37,184 bases of DNA, taken from Spirochaetaceae bacterium. Its GTDB lineage: Bacteria > Spirochaetota > Spirochaetia > DSM-2461. The notes under the pieces were generated by a model. That model was not told the DNA's origin and made no database searches. It worked only from the letters and a program-made list of their open reading frames with translations. A program made the translations under genes and the position numbers. Location: assembly GCA_016744925.1 (NCBI GenBank), contig JADGDJ010000019.1:1-37184 (forward strand), given 5' to 3'. Positions 27,096-35,709 of this stretch are shown here, one piece after another; the stretch's first letter is position 1, and each line of letters begins with the position of its first letter.

Positions 27096-27957
27096 AGAAA
27101 TCGTTGTAATCTCCGGTAAAGGGGGAACGGGAAAAACGACTCTTACCGCTTCTTTAATCCCCTATCTCGAAAATACAGTAGTGGCGGATTGCGATGTCGA
27201 TGCACCGGATCTGCATATACTTCTTCATCCCCGATTGACCAGAACAAGAGAGTTTATCGGCACAAAAAAAGCCACTATTTTTTCAGAAAAATGCTGCGGT
27301 TGCGGAAATTGTATCAATCATTGCCAATTCATTGCCATTAGTCCTGCTTTCATTGTCAATCATTTGAAATGCGAAGGATGCGGGGTGTGTGAACTAGTCT
27401 GTCCGATTGAAGCGGTGTCTCTCCATGATGTAGTGGTGGGAAATATCTACGAAGGTGAAACACCCTACGGGCCTATGATTCATGCTAAGCTGGTCCCGGG
27501 AGAGGAAACGTCCGGGAAACTAGTATCAGAAGTGCGAAATAGAGCCAGAGAAGTAGCCATTGAAAGAGGTTGTTCAAATGTACTTATCGATGGTTCTCCC
27601 GGAATCGGATGTAATGTGATCTCTTCCATTACTGGTGCTTCCATAGTCCTTATTGTCACAGAACCCACATTGTCCGGACTTCACGACTTGAAAAGAGTGA
27701 TGGATATCAGTGAAAGATTTTCCGGAAAGACGTATGTTGTCATCAATAAATATGATCTATCTCTGGATTTAAGTGAACAGATAGAGCAGGAAAGCAATAG
27801 AAGGGGACATTCGGTAATATTGAGATTCCCTTTTCATAAAAATATTGTAAAAGCAGTTACTGAAAAAAATATCCCTTCATTAAGTGAAAAGAAACTATTT
27901 GAAAAAGCCCGGTGGGAAGATTTTCTCAGGAAAATATCCGATGGAGTCAAAGTCTGA
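27085..27957 (+). CDS. Mrp/MinD-type P-loop ATPase with two inserted [4Fe-4S] motifs (second copy)
   Basis: ATG 27085 rather than the ORF-track start; VISGKGGTGKTTLTASLIPYL; CCGCGNCINHC and CEGCGVCELVC; LIDGSPGIGCNVISS. Confidence 0.93.
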   Translation: MDVKEIVVISGKGGTGKTTLTASLIPYLENTVVADCDVDAPDLHILLHPRLTRTREFIGTKKATIFSEKCCGCGNCINHCQFIAISPAFIVNHLKCEGCGVCELVCPIEAVSLHDVVVGNIYEGETPYGPMIHAKLVPGEETSGKLVSEVRNRAREVAIERGCSNVLIDGSPGIGCNVISSITGASIVLIVTEPTLSGLHDLKRVMDISERFSGKTYVVINKYDLSLDLSEQIEQESNRRGHSVILRFPFHKNIVKAVTEKNIPSLSEKKLFEKARWEDFLRKISDGVKV

Positions 27958-27960
27958 GAG

Positions 27961-28158
27961 GTGAATAAGATGAAAGGTAACGGAATGGGTCCGGAGAACA
28001 AAGGTCCCGGGACGGGTAGAAAACTGGGGTTTTGTTACGGCTGGGGTAAATCGGGATACGCCAATGCCGATGTTGCTGGTGCAATAGCTAAACCGGAAGG
28101 ACAATTCGAACATAAGTTAAAAGAACAATCTCACAAAGTTTGTGAACTATCAGTTTAA
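27961..28158 (+). CDS. Second small DUF5320-like protein (ATG start likely at 27970)
   Basis: MKGNGMGPENKGPGTGRKLGFCYGWGKSGYANADVAG, paralogous to the 25597 product. Confidence 0.75.
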   Translation: MNKMKGNGMGPENKGPGTGRKLGFCYGWGKSGYANADVAGAIAKPEGQFEHKLKEQSHKVCELSV

Positions 28159-28200
28159 CAAAAACCCAAAAACCATATATAGTATAGCTCTGGAGTAGAT

Positions 28201-28491
28201 ATGCCAAGAAGATGTAAACAGAGAAACTGCCGGAGACTGGATGGTAATAGGAATTTTAAACCGTCGGGGATCCCTGCACGAGAATTGGAAAAGACTGTAT
28301 TAAATCTCGATGAGTTTGAAGCACTTCGTCTATGTGATTATGACGGGTTAAGTCAGATAGAGGCGGGAGAAGCCATGGGAGTATCCCGTGGAACGATACA
28401 GAGACTACTAATTTCCGGAAGAAAAAAAGTGGTCGATGTTCTACTTCACTCAAAAGAGCTGATACTAATCAGTGGAGAAGATGTCCAGTGA
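28201..28491 (+). CDS. DUF134 family DNA-binding protein
   Basis: MPRRCKQRNCRRL...FKPSGIPARELEKTVLNLDEFEALRLCDYDGLSQIEAGEAMGVSRGTIQRLLISGRKKVVDVL. Confidence 0.93.
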   Translation: MPRRCKQRNCRRLDGNRNFKPSGIPARELEKTVLNLDEFEALRLCDYDGLSQIEAGEAMGVSRGTIQRLLISGRKKVVDVLLHSKELILISGEDVQ

Positions 28492-28847
28492 CTCCGGCTG
28501 ATGTCCTGAAAACTCTAGGCAATACTATGGCAATGAAACCGGGAGACTGGTTAGAAGAACAACTGTCAAAGGGAGAAAAGCCTGTTCTCATCGATTTAAG
28601 GGGAAAAGAACTCTGGGAAAAAGGTCATATACAGGGCAGTATTCAGGTTGCGATAAATGATCTCGTAGAAAAAGCTCATCTTCTGATTCCCTCAAAAGAT
28701 TCAACTATCATCTGTATCTGCAATGGGTCAGTACAGTCCGCAATGGCTACTGTCTATCTGAGGACTGAAGATTATTTAAATACTTATAACCTTAGTGGTG
28801 GATATTCTGCGTGGATTCGCAATGAACGACCGATAGAATCAATTTGA
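28488..28847 (+). CDS. Rhodanese-like domain protein (GTG start overlapping the DUF134 stop)
   Basis: KPVLIDLRGKELWEKGHIQGSIQVAINDL...TIICICNGSVQSAMATVYLRTEDYLNTYNLSGGYSAW. Confidence 0.88.
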   Translation: MTPADVLKTLGNTMAMKPGDWLEEQLSKGEKPVLIDLRGKELWEKGHIQGSIQVAINDLVEKAHLLIPSKDSTIICICNGSVQSAMATVYLRTEDYLNTYNLSGGYSAWIRNERPIESI

Positions 28848-28888
28848 CATTTCATTAAGTCACTTTTATCGAGCTTTACTATTTCTTA

Positions 28889-28917
28889 TTGACATGTTAT
28901 TAAAGTAGTTTTAATAT
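28889..28917 (+). promoter_or_regulatory. Promoter of the ArgH-like gene, with internal dyad TATTAAA-GTAGT-TTTAATA (28898-28916)
   Basis: TTGACA - 17 nt - TAATAT. Confidence 0.65.
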
Positions 28918-28961
28918 TACGTTAAATATCTTATTGAACAGTAAATAATACGAGGAAAGTC

Positions 28962-30449
28962 ATGCAAAACGAAAAGTTTCCTGCAGCTCCATATAAAAAA
29001 TATCTCATGAATGAGTTATTTAAAAAATCACTTAAGCGTTCTCATAGCTATTACATGCTGGAAGCCCATAAAGCTCACTGTATCATGCTCTCAGAAACAG
29101 GAATTATAACAAAAGATGTAGCGCGGAATATTCTCAAGGCACTATCGATAGTGAATGAAAAGCTAAAGACTTTGAATCTTGATGATTTCACCGGTGAAGA
29201 GGAAGATCTCTATTTCATTATAGAAAAAATAATGATCGACGAAATAGGACTCCAGGATGCTGGAGCACTGCACACGGGCCGCAGTAGAAATGATCTCGGA
29301 CACACAATTTTTCGTATGGCTTTTAGAGATGAACTGATTTCCATTATCGAAGACCTGTCGATTCTAGCTCAGAGCCTCTATGAAAAAGGGATAGAAACCA
29401 GGAAAAGCATAATAACGGCATGGACTCATTGCCAGCCGGCACAGCCCACGACCTATGGACATTATCTTGGAGCTATCCTGGAATCTCTGATCAGGGAACT
29501 GGAACGGTTGATGTTCAATTTTCAATATGTCGATTGTTCCCCCTATGGTTCAGCAGCTATTACGACAACTGGCTTTCCAATCAATAGAGAAACAACAGCA
29601 CAATTATTGGGATTTATCGAACCGGTGATCAACTCATATGGCGGTATCGCTTCTGCTGATTACCTGCTCAATTCCTTAGGCATTATAAAAAGTCTGGCAG
29701 TCCATCTTGGTAAGTTTTCGGTGGACCAGCTCGATTGGGCAAGAATGGAAATTGGGCAGATCATAGTGCCCGATTCATGGGTTCAAAAAAGCTCAATAAT
29801 GCCTCAAAAGAGAAATGCTGTTGTTTTTGAGCATTTAAGGGCACGCTTCAGCGCTATTTCATCACTATGTGATGTTCCCGGAAATTCAATGAAAAATACT
29901 CCCTTTGGTGATATCGACGATATTGAAACTGAATTTCATGAGCATGTTCATGAGATTTTTGACATTATGAAAATAACCATCCCCATGATTTCGGAAATAG
30001 TCAAAGTCATTAAAATCCATCCTGATAATCCCGGTCAAATGATTGACCGCTCCTGTCTTCTGGCGACTGAACTGGCTGACAGCCTTGTGAGAACTGAGGG
30101 AATAAACTTTAAGCAGGCCCACGGCATTGCCGCCGTTGTATCAAAGTACTGTACCGACAATAACATAAGTCTGACTCAGATTCCCGATGATTTGATTTCC
30201 AGGACATTTGAATCAGAAACAGGCTTGAAGATGAAAAATGATAAGGAAAAATTAAAGCAGTTTCTTACACCGGAGTATTTTGTGGAAATACGCACTGTTC
30301 TCGGTGGCCCGTCTCCTGCAGCATTGGATTCTGCCTACAATATTTACGACAAAAAACTAATCGATCTTCGTGGAAAGATACAGAAACAGAGGAATAGACA
30401 TATGGAGGCGTCTGTGGAGATGGAGAGAAGAATTAAGCTTCTGAACTGA
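28962..30449 (+). CDS. ArgH-like lyase of the fumarase/aspartase superfamily; function may not be arginine biosynthesis
   Basis: GALHTGRSRNDLGHTIFRMAFRD, WTHCQPAQPTTYGHYL, SPYGSAAITTTGFPINRE, SSIMPQKRN, GNSMKNTPFGDIDDIETE; lacks N-terminal LWGGRF. Confidence 0.85.
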   Translation: MQNEKFPAAPYKKYLMNELFKKSLKRSHSYYMLEAHKAHCIMLSETGIITKDVARNILKALSIVNEKLKTLNLDDFTGEEEDLYFIIEKIMIDEIGLQDAGALHTGRSRNDLGHTIFRMAFRDELISIIEDLSILAQSLYEKGIETRKSIITAWTHCQPAQPTTYGHYLGAILESLIRELERLMFNFQYVDCSPYGSAAITTTGFPINRETTAQLLGFIEPVINSYGGIASADYLLNSLGIIKSLAVHLGKFSVDQLDWARMEIGQIIVPDSWVQKSSIMPQKRNAVVFEHLRARFSAISSLCDVPGNSMKNTPFGDIDDIETEFHEHVHEIFDIMKITIPMISEIVKVIKIHPDNPGQMIDRSCLLATELADSLVRTEGINFKQAHGIAAVVSKYCTDNNISLTQIPDDLISRTFESETGLKMKNDKEKLKQFLTPEYFVEIRTVLGGPSPAALDSAYNIYDKKLIDLRGKIQKQRNRHMEASVEMERRIKLLN

Positions 30450-31629
30450 CCGGAGAAAACTCAAAATCAAACCAATAGCGAAAAACTCTTTCACCGGCAC
30501 CCTGAAGAACAAGATCATTGGAGGGTTTATCCATAACCCGGATCTGAATATCCACCTCTCTAGCGAGATTGGAAAGCTGACGACACCCTTTGCGAATACT
30601 GCTTATCTGATGAGAGAGGATGGATGTCATATTGCCCCCCAGTATGATTTCTTCAGGATTAAATAAATCAAAAAGATCTGCCAGTACTTCACCTATTTTT
30701 TCAATAGTCAGATTCACCCTATCGACTACATCACGTTCTTCGTTCATGTATCGGTTCAGCAACTGTTCTGAATACTTTTTGTTCTTAATTTTTTTAAGAA
30801 GATTTAATTCCCCAAGGTCTTCAGCTATAGAATAGAGAGTTGCAACAGTCCGGAAACAACCGTTTCCGCCGCACTTACAGCTCTTGGAAAACCCTGTAAC
30901 TTTGATGTGTCCCAGTTCACCGGCGAAACCGTTTGTTCCCCGGTACAATTCACCATTGATTATAATTCCGAGACCTATTCCCTGAGTGAAAAATAAAAAT
31001 AACTGATTGTTGACATGACTGGGTAATCCGGCCTGTGATAGCGAAGCGAGATTTGCATCGTTTTCAATGATGAAATGATGTTCCGGTAATTTTTCCTGTA
31101 AATATCGAACGAGGTTAACCCTCTCAAAAATTGAATTGGACGATTGTAGAAGAATCGAAGACTTAGGATCATACACTGCAGAGATACCTATACAGATACC
31201 GATAATTATACGGGCTCCTTCAAGAGAGAGAATACGAATTCCCTCTTCGATCAAATGAAGGATTTCTTCGAGGTTAACAGATTCGGGAATCTCAAAACCT
31301 TTTCGATCAATAATCTTATTGTTCAGATCAAGAATACCCATTTCCATATGGTCGGTTCTGTGGATATCGATTGCAATTGACCAGAGAGAATCCGGTTTAA
31401 ATGTTATCAGGGCAGCTTTACGACCTCCCGTCCTGGCTCCTTTGTCTGAGACCTCCACAAGCCCTGATTCTTCCAGACTTGAGCATATTTTTGAAACTGA
31501 AACGAAACTGAGATGGGATTCTCTAGCCAATTCAGATTTTGTCATCTGACTATTTTCTCTCAAAATATTGTAGATTCTTTTTACATTGAGATCTTTCAGA
31601 TTTACTTTATTTGAAAAGTCCTGCATCAC
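30433..31629 (-). CDS. ROK family transcriptional regulator
   Basis: HTH QMTKSELARESHLSFVSVSKICSSLEESGLV; ROK motif GELGHIKVTGFSKSCKCGGNGCFRTVAT. Confidence 0.92.
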   Translation of the reverse strand: MMQDFSNKVNLKDLNVKRIYNILRENSQMTKSELARESHLSFVSVSKICSSLEESGLVEVSDKGARTGGRKAALITFKPDSLWSIAIDIHRTDHMEMGILDLNNKIIDRKGFEIPESVNLEEILHLIEEGIRILSLEGARIIIGICIGISAVYDPKSSILLQSSNSIFERVNLVRYLQEKLPEHHFIIENDANLASLSQAGLPSHVNNQLFLFFTQGIGLGIIINGELYRGTNGFAGELGHIKVTGFSKSCKCGGNGCFRTVATLYSIAEDLGELNLLKKIKNKKYSEQLLNRYMNEERDVVDRVNLTIEKIGEVLADLFDLFNPEEIILGGNMTSILSHQISSIRKGCRQLSNLAREVDIQIRVMDKPSNDLVLQGAGERVFRYWFDFEFSPVSSEA

Positions 31630-31689
31630 TCTCCCTTTCTCCCCGGTTGCAAAATATACTCAAACAGATTATCGATCTAAAATCAAGTC

Positions 31690-33006
31690 TTATATGCAAT
31701 TATCCTTTTTGTATTCTTTCCTGAGAAGGATTTCCACCATAACTTCATCAAATCCCTTCATTCCTTTTTTATGGACAGATTCCAGATTATTCAGCAAGCC
31801 CTTAAAGGAGTCGGAAAACAACCCGGCACCACTATCTATCCTGCAGAGATCCATTGCCAGAAGTGACGATTCAATGGCTACCTGGGAGCTGAGTGAAGTC
31901 TTGAGAGAACACTCTTTTTTAGCTCCTTCGCAGACAATGCCGCCGAGAAATCCCAGAACGAAGTTCATGGACCTCAGAATAGCCTTTTCGTCACCTCCTC
32001 TTGAATACGTAATAGCGGCAGAAGCGGCCATCCCGGCTGCCATGGCACAACCACACATGGGTGTTAATATGCCCGTGGCCTCTTTAATAAAATGAAGAAT
32101 CCCCATACCCAGGGCGGCACACTTGTTATAATCGGATCCGCTGACGGTCTCATTCAATGTGATAAAAAAAGTCAGACCATGATTCCCAGAACCACCGCAG
32201 GCCATAACGGGAATATCGATCCCACCCATGCGCGAATCGGTTGCAGCGGCAACTTTATAGCGACTTCTCATTATTTTAGACGGCCATCCATCACTATCAT
32301 TGTTTTCATATAAATCTTTCAGCCAGCGTCCGATACCGGCACCGGGATTAAGATTCAATCCCGCATCAGCTACGAGAGTATTCGTATCGCGGGCCGAGCT
32401 TAGAAACTGCAGGTCATCATCACTTAATGATCGGACTAGTTCGATCAGGGTCTGAATTCTCGGGACTGTATAGACAGGCTTCTCAAATTGTCCGGGTCTG
32501 CTCAAATCTTGATTTCGAAAAATGGAAACTCCATTATCCTGTATAGAGATCAAATTATCATGTCTGAATTCAATGAGTGATGTCGTCGATTGGTTCTGTT
32601 TAAAAAAAAGCGTAACTTCAATATAAATATGATCGACTCCGGATTTACATTGAATATCAATGGGAATTTTTTTAATTATATTTTCCGCTTCTTCTATGTG
32701 TCCGGTATTGAGATGATTAAAAATAAGAACGCCCTCATCAATATTCCCTTTGACAACACCCAGGGCCGCCGCAAGAGGTATACCGCTCTTTCCTGTGCCG
32801 GGAATGATTACAGACTGGGCATTTTTCAAGATATTTTTGTCGAGGTAGATCTTTATTTTCTCGATAGATCGACCATTCTGAACGGATCCCGCTGCCGCTG
32901 CCCCTAAAGCAATGGCTGCAGGATCTGTGCATCCCACTGTAAGAAGCATTTCCGACTTTATGAGGCCAAGCAGTGTCTCAGAAGATAAAGTTTCAATATT
33001 CTTCAT
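31690..33006 (-). CDS. UPF0597/CdsB-like (L-cysteine desulfidase / serine dehydratase alpha-like) protein
   Basis: LLTVGCTDPAAIALGAAAA, TPMCGCAMAAGMAASAAITYSRGG, GGIVCEGAKKECSLKTSLSSQVAIES. Confidence 0.85.
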   Translation of the reverse strand: MKNIETLSSETLLGLIKSEMLLTVGCTDPAAIALGAAAAGSVQNGRSIEKIKIYLDKNILKNAQSVIIPGTGKSGIPLAAALGVVKGNIDEGVLIFNHLNTGHIEEAENIIKKIPIDIQCKSGVDHIYIEVTLFFKQNQSTTSLIEFRHDNLISIQDNGVSIFRNQDLSRPGQFEKPVYTVPRIQTLIELVRSLSDDDLQFLSSARDTNTLVADAGLNLNPGAGIGRWLKDLYENNDSDGWPSKIMRSRYKVAAATDSRMGGIDIPVMACGGSGNHGLTFFITLNETVSGSDYNKCAALGMGILHFIKEATGILTPMCGCAMAAGMAASAAITYSRGGDEKAILRSMNFVLGFLGGIVCEGAKKECSLKTSLSSQVAIESSLLAMDLCRIDSGAGLFSDSFKGLLNNLESVHKKGMKGFDEVMVEILLRKEYKKDNCI

Positions 33007-33008
33007 AT

Positions 33009-33947
33009 TCAGAGATTGAGAAGATTTGCAATATTTCCGGAAAAGACCTTTGTCAGATCCTCTTCAGAGAGACCGAGGAACCGGAACAGTTTATGCTGCT
33101 CGTCCAGATATGTCGTGGCAAAACCTCTGGGCATCCAGCTGGAATCGGTTGAAAACATGATTCTACCGGGACCAACGGTTTCAATAAATTTCCGGATCAC
33201 GTCTTCCAGTGTAAGTCTATAGGGCATCCATCTGACCCACTGGTTTGAACCGGAACTATCCACATAGACATTGGGCCTTGTCCAGCAGAGCTGCAGCAGA
33301 TCACCTATATGGGTACAGCCGAAATGGGGAACTATAAAATTTACTTTGGGAAAATCAAGTGATGCTCCGGCAATGCTCAAAGGACTGATATTGACTGCTT
33401 CGGCTACTCCGCCGGCCGCACCGAGTAATCCGTAATGAATGAGGACCGGAATATTTTTTTCCTGGCAGATCTCCCACAAGGGATAGTACTTTTTATCAGA
33501 GAGAGGACTATCTACAAGTGGACCAAGGATTTTGTATCCCTTCATACCATAGATATCCACAGCCTTTTCCAGCTCTTCTGCAGCATTAGGGGAGTCGGGA
33601 TGATGGTGAGCGTATCCGTAAAAACGTCCGGGATGCCTGGAGATGATTTTCGATAGTCTTTCATTACCACCTCCGGAAACAAAGACGATTTTATCGAGAC
33701 CTTTACTGTCCATATCATCAAGCCATAAATCCGCCATGGCCATATCATCATCAAGCGGTTTATCCGCTTCGGGGAAATTATATGCCTTTCTCCAGATATC
33801 ACCGTGATTGCGCGAGCCTTCTGTTCCGAACTCCGTAGCCTTCCCCCACTGATAATCGGGAAACCAATCACCACTGTTGGGAAAATGACAATGTGAATCA
33901 TATACTTTTAGATTTTGTATCATATCTACCTCATTAACCCTTAACAC
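33009..33947 (-). CDS. Amidohydrolase (TIM-barrel, amidohydrolase-2/COG2159-like)
   Basis: LKVYDSHCHFPNSGDWF, GYAHHHPDSP, IPVLIHYGLLG, NFIVPHFGCTHIGDLLQL, NVYVDSSGS, IMFSTDSSWM. Start possibly at 33923. Confidence 0.85.
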   Translation of the reverse strand: MLRVNEVDMIQNLKVYDSHCHFPNSGDWFPDYQWGKATEFGTEGSRNHGDIWRKAYNFPEADKPLDDDMAMADLWLDDMDSKGLDKIVFVSGGGNERLSKIISRHPGRFYGYAHHHPDSPNAAEELEKAVDIYGMKGYKILGPLVDSPLSDKKYYPLWEICQEKNIPVLIHYGLLGAAGGVAEAVNISPLSIAGASLDFPKVNFIVPHFGCTHIGDLLQLCWTRPNVYVDSSGSNQWVRWMPYRLTLEDVIRKFIETVGPGRIMFSTDSSWMPRGFATTYLDEQHKLFRFLGLSEEDLTKVFSGNIANLLNL

Positions 33948-34752
33948 CGGTCAGGGCTATTCCGTTTATTATCTGCCGTTGAAAAATCAAATAGATTATC
34001 AAAACGGGGATCGTTGCCACAGTGGCTCCGGTCATGACCATCTCCCACTGATTCTGGAATTCACCGTTAAAAAATGAAAGGCCAACAGGCAGTGTGTACA
34101 TGTCGATCATATTGGAAACAATGAGAGGCCATAGAAAGGCATTCCAGTTTCCGATAAATGAGAAAATGGCCAAAGCGGCTAAAGCGGGCCTGACCAGGGG
34201 CATGGCTATTTTCCACCAAATGTAAAACTCATTCAAACCATCTATTCTACCCGCATCGAGCAGATCATCAGGGATACCCATAAAGAACTGTCTCATGAGA
34301 AAAGTTCCGAAACCCGACATAAGACCGGGAAACATGACACCCCAGTAGGTATCAACCCAATGAAGTTCCGAAGACATGATGTACCAGGGGATAACAAGCA
34401 TCTCTGTGGGGATCATCATGGTCGAAAGGATCAGTAAAAAAATAATTTTCATCCCGGGGAATTTATATTTGCTCAAAGCAAAACCGACAAGGGAATCAAA
34501 AAACAGGACCGAAAGGGTTACGACTCCGCCCACAATCAGCGAATTCAGAAACCACATGGGGAAATAGCTGCCGCTTAAAAGTTTCCTGTAATTTTCGAGA
34601 CTGGCTTTCTTTGGAAAAATTGACAGATTAAATACATCGGACCCCTGTTTGAAAGATGTACCTATCATCCAGAAAAAAGGGAATAGCATTGCAATACCCA
34701 ATACGGTCAGAATCAGGATCCGTATGGTAGAAGCCGTGTTTTTATTTTTCAT
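33934..34752 (-). CDS. Carbohydrate-type (CUT1, MalG-like) ABC transporter permease
   Basis: LFPFFWMIGTSFKQGSDVF, multiple TM, DAGRIDGLNEFYIWWKIAMPLVRPALAALAIFSFIGNWNAFLWPLI (EAA loop). Confidence 0.93.
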   Translation of the reverse strand: MKNKNTASTIRILILTVLGIAMLFPFFWMIGTSFKQGSDVFNLSIFPKKASLENYRKLLSGSYFPMWFLNSLIVGGVVTLSVLFFDSLVGFALSKYKFPGMKIIFLLILSTMMIPTEMLVIPWYIMSSELHWVDTYWGVMFPGLMSGFGTFLMRQFFMGIPDDLLDAGRIDGLNEFYIWWKIAMPLVRPALAALAIFSFIGNWNAFLWPLIVSNMIDMYTLPVGLSFFNGEFQNQWEMVMTGATVATIPVLIIYLIFQRQIINGIALTGVKG

Positions 34753-35689
34753 CTTTCATCACTCTCAATTGAATTACGGTCACTATCAAAATTATGAAAA
34801 ATAGGATGACTGTCAAAGCCGAAGCATATCCCATTTCAAACTCATAGAATGCCTTATTGTAAATATACAGCACCAGCGGTTTGGTCGAGTTCAACGGTCC
34901 ACCTTCCCCCTGATAAGACATATTTAACACTTCTGTAAAGATTCTCAGAAAACGGATAGAACCGGTGACTATGAGAAATACGATTGTGGGCTTTAAAAGG
35001 GGAAGAGTTATATAAAATAACTGTTTCCGATTGTTAGCACCGTCAACAACAGCCGCTTCATAATACTGAAGGGGTATGGCCTTTAATCCCGCTAGAAATA
35101 TGATCATCTGAAATCCCAATCCCTGCCAGATTGTAGTTGTAAGGATTGAAGGGAGAGCCTGAGTCAGAGACAAAAGAAACTGTTGAGTTGGAAGACCTAA
35201 TAGAATGAGTATTTTATTAATCACTCCGATGGGAGCCGGTTGCAGCAACCATCTGAAAACCCATGCAATAGCAACCATAGACGTTATATAGGGAATAAAA
35301 TACACAGCTTTAAAGAAATCATGCATTTTGCCGGTTACATTGTTGATGGTATACGCGAGAGAAAAACCAAGTAGAAGGTTTATGGGTAGACCGAAGAGGA
35401 TGTATTTTCCCGTATTCCCGAGAGTTTTCCAAAAAACCGGATCCTTCATAATCATCCTGTAGTTTTCGAGACCGATAAACTCTTTATTTCTCGAAATGAT
35501 ATCCCAATCGGTAAATGATAAAATAAAAGCCTGAAATGTGGGGTAAAAACGGATACCCACATAAAAAATGATCGGTAAAACAAGAAAGGCTGCCGCCCAA
35601 ATCTGCTTAGTGCGCTCTACAGATTTTCTTTTGATTTTTTTTTGAGTCATTGGACCTATTCCCGAAAAGATTTTCCGACAGTATACCAT
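34742..35689 (-). CDS. Carbohydrate-type (CUT1, MalF/UgpA-like) ABC transporter permease
   Basis: PTFQAFILSFTDWDIISRNKEFIGLENYRMIMKDPVFWKTLGNT, YEAAVVDGANNRKQLFYITLPLLKPTIVFLIV (EAA loop). Confidence 0.93.
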   Translation of the reverse strand: MVYCRKIFSGIGPMTQKKIKRKSVERTKQIWAAAFLVLPIIFYVGIRFYPTFQAFILSFTDWDIISRNKEFIGLENYRMIMKDPVFWKTLGNTGKYILFGLPINLLLGFSLAYTINNVTGKMHDFFKAVYFIPYITSMVAIAWVFRWLLQPAPIGVINKILILLGLPTQQFLLSLTQALPSILTTTIWQGLGFQMIIFLAGLKAIPLQYYEAAVVDGANNRKQLFYITLPLLKPTIVFLIVTGSIRFLRIFTEVLNMSYQGEGGPLNSTKPLVLYIYNKAFYEFEMGYASALTVILFFIILIVTVIQLRVMKDEK

Positions 35690-35709
35690 ACCGCCGGAAT
35701 TCTTTTTAT

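Noticed and set aside
22070-28847. Nitrogenase locus, suggested by NifX/NifB-type family members
   Set aside because: No nifHDK, nifE/N or radical-SAM NifB is visible; the module better matches ORP-type NifX plus Mrp ATPases.
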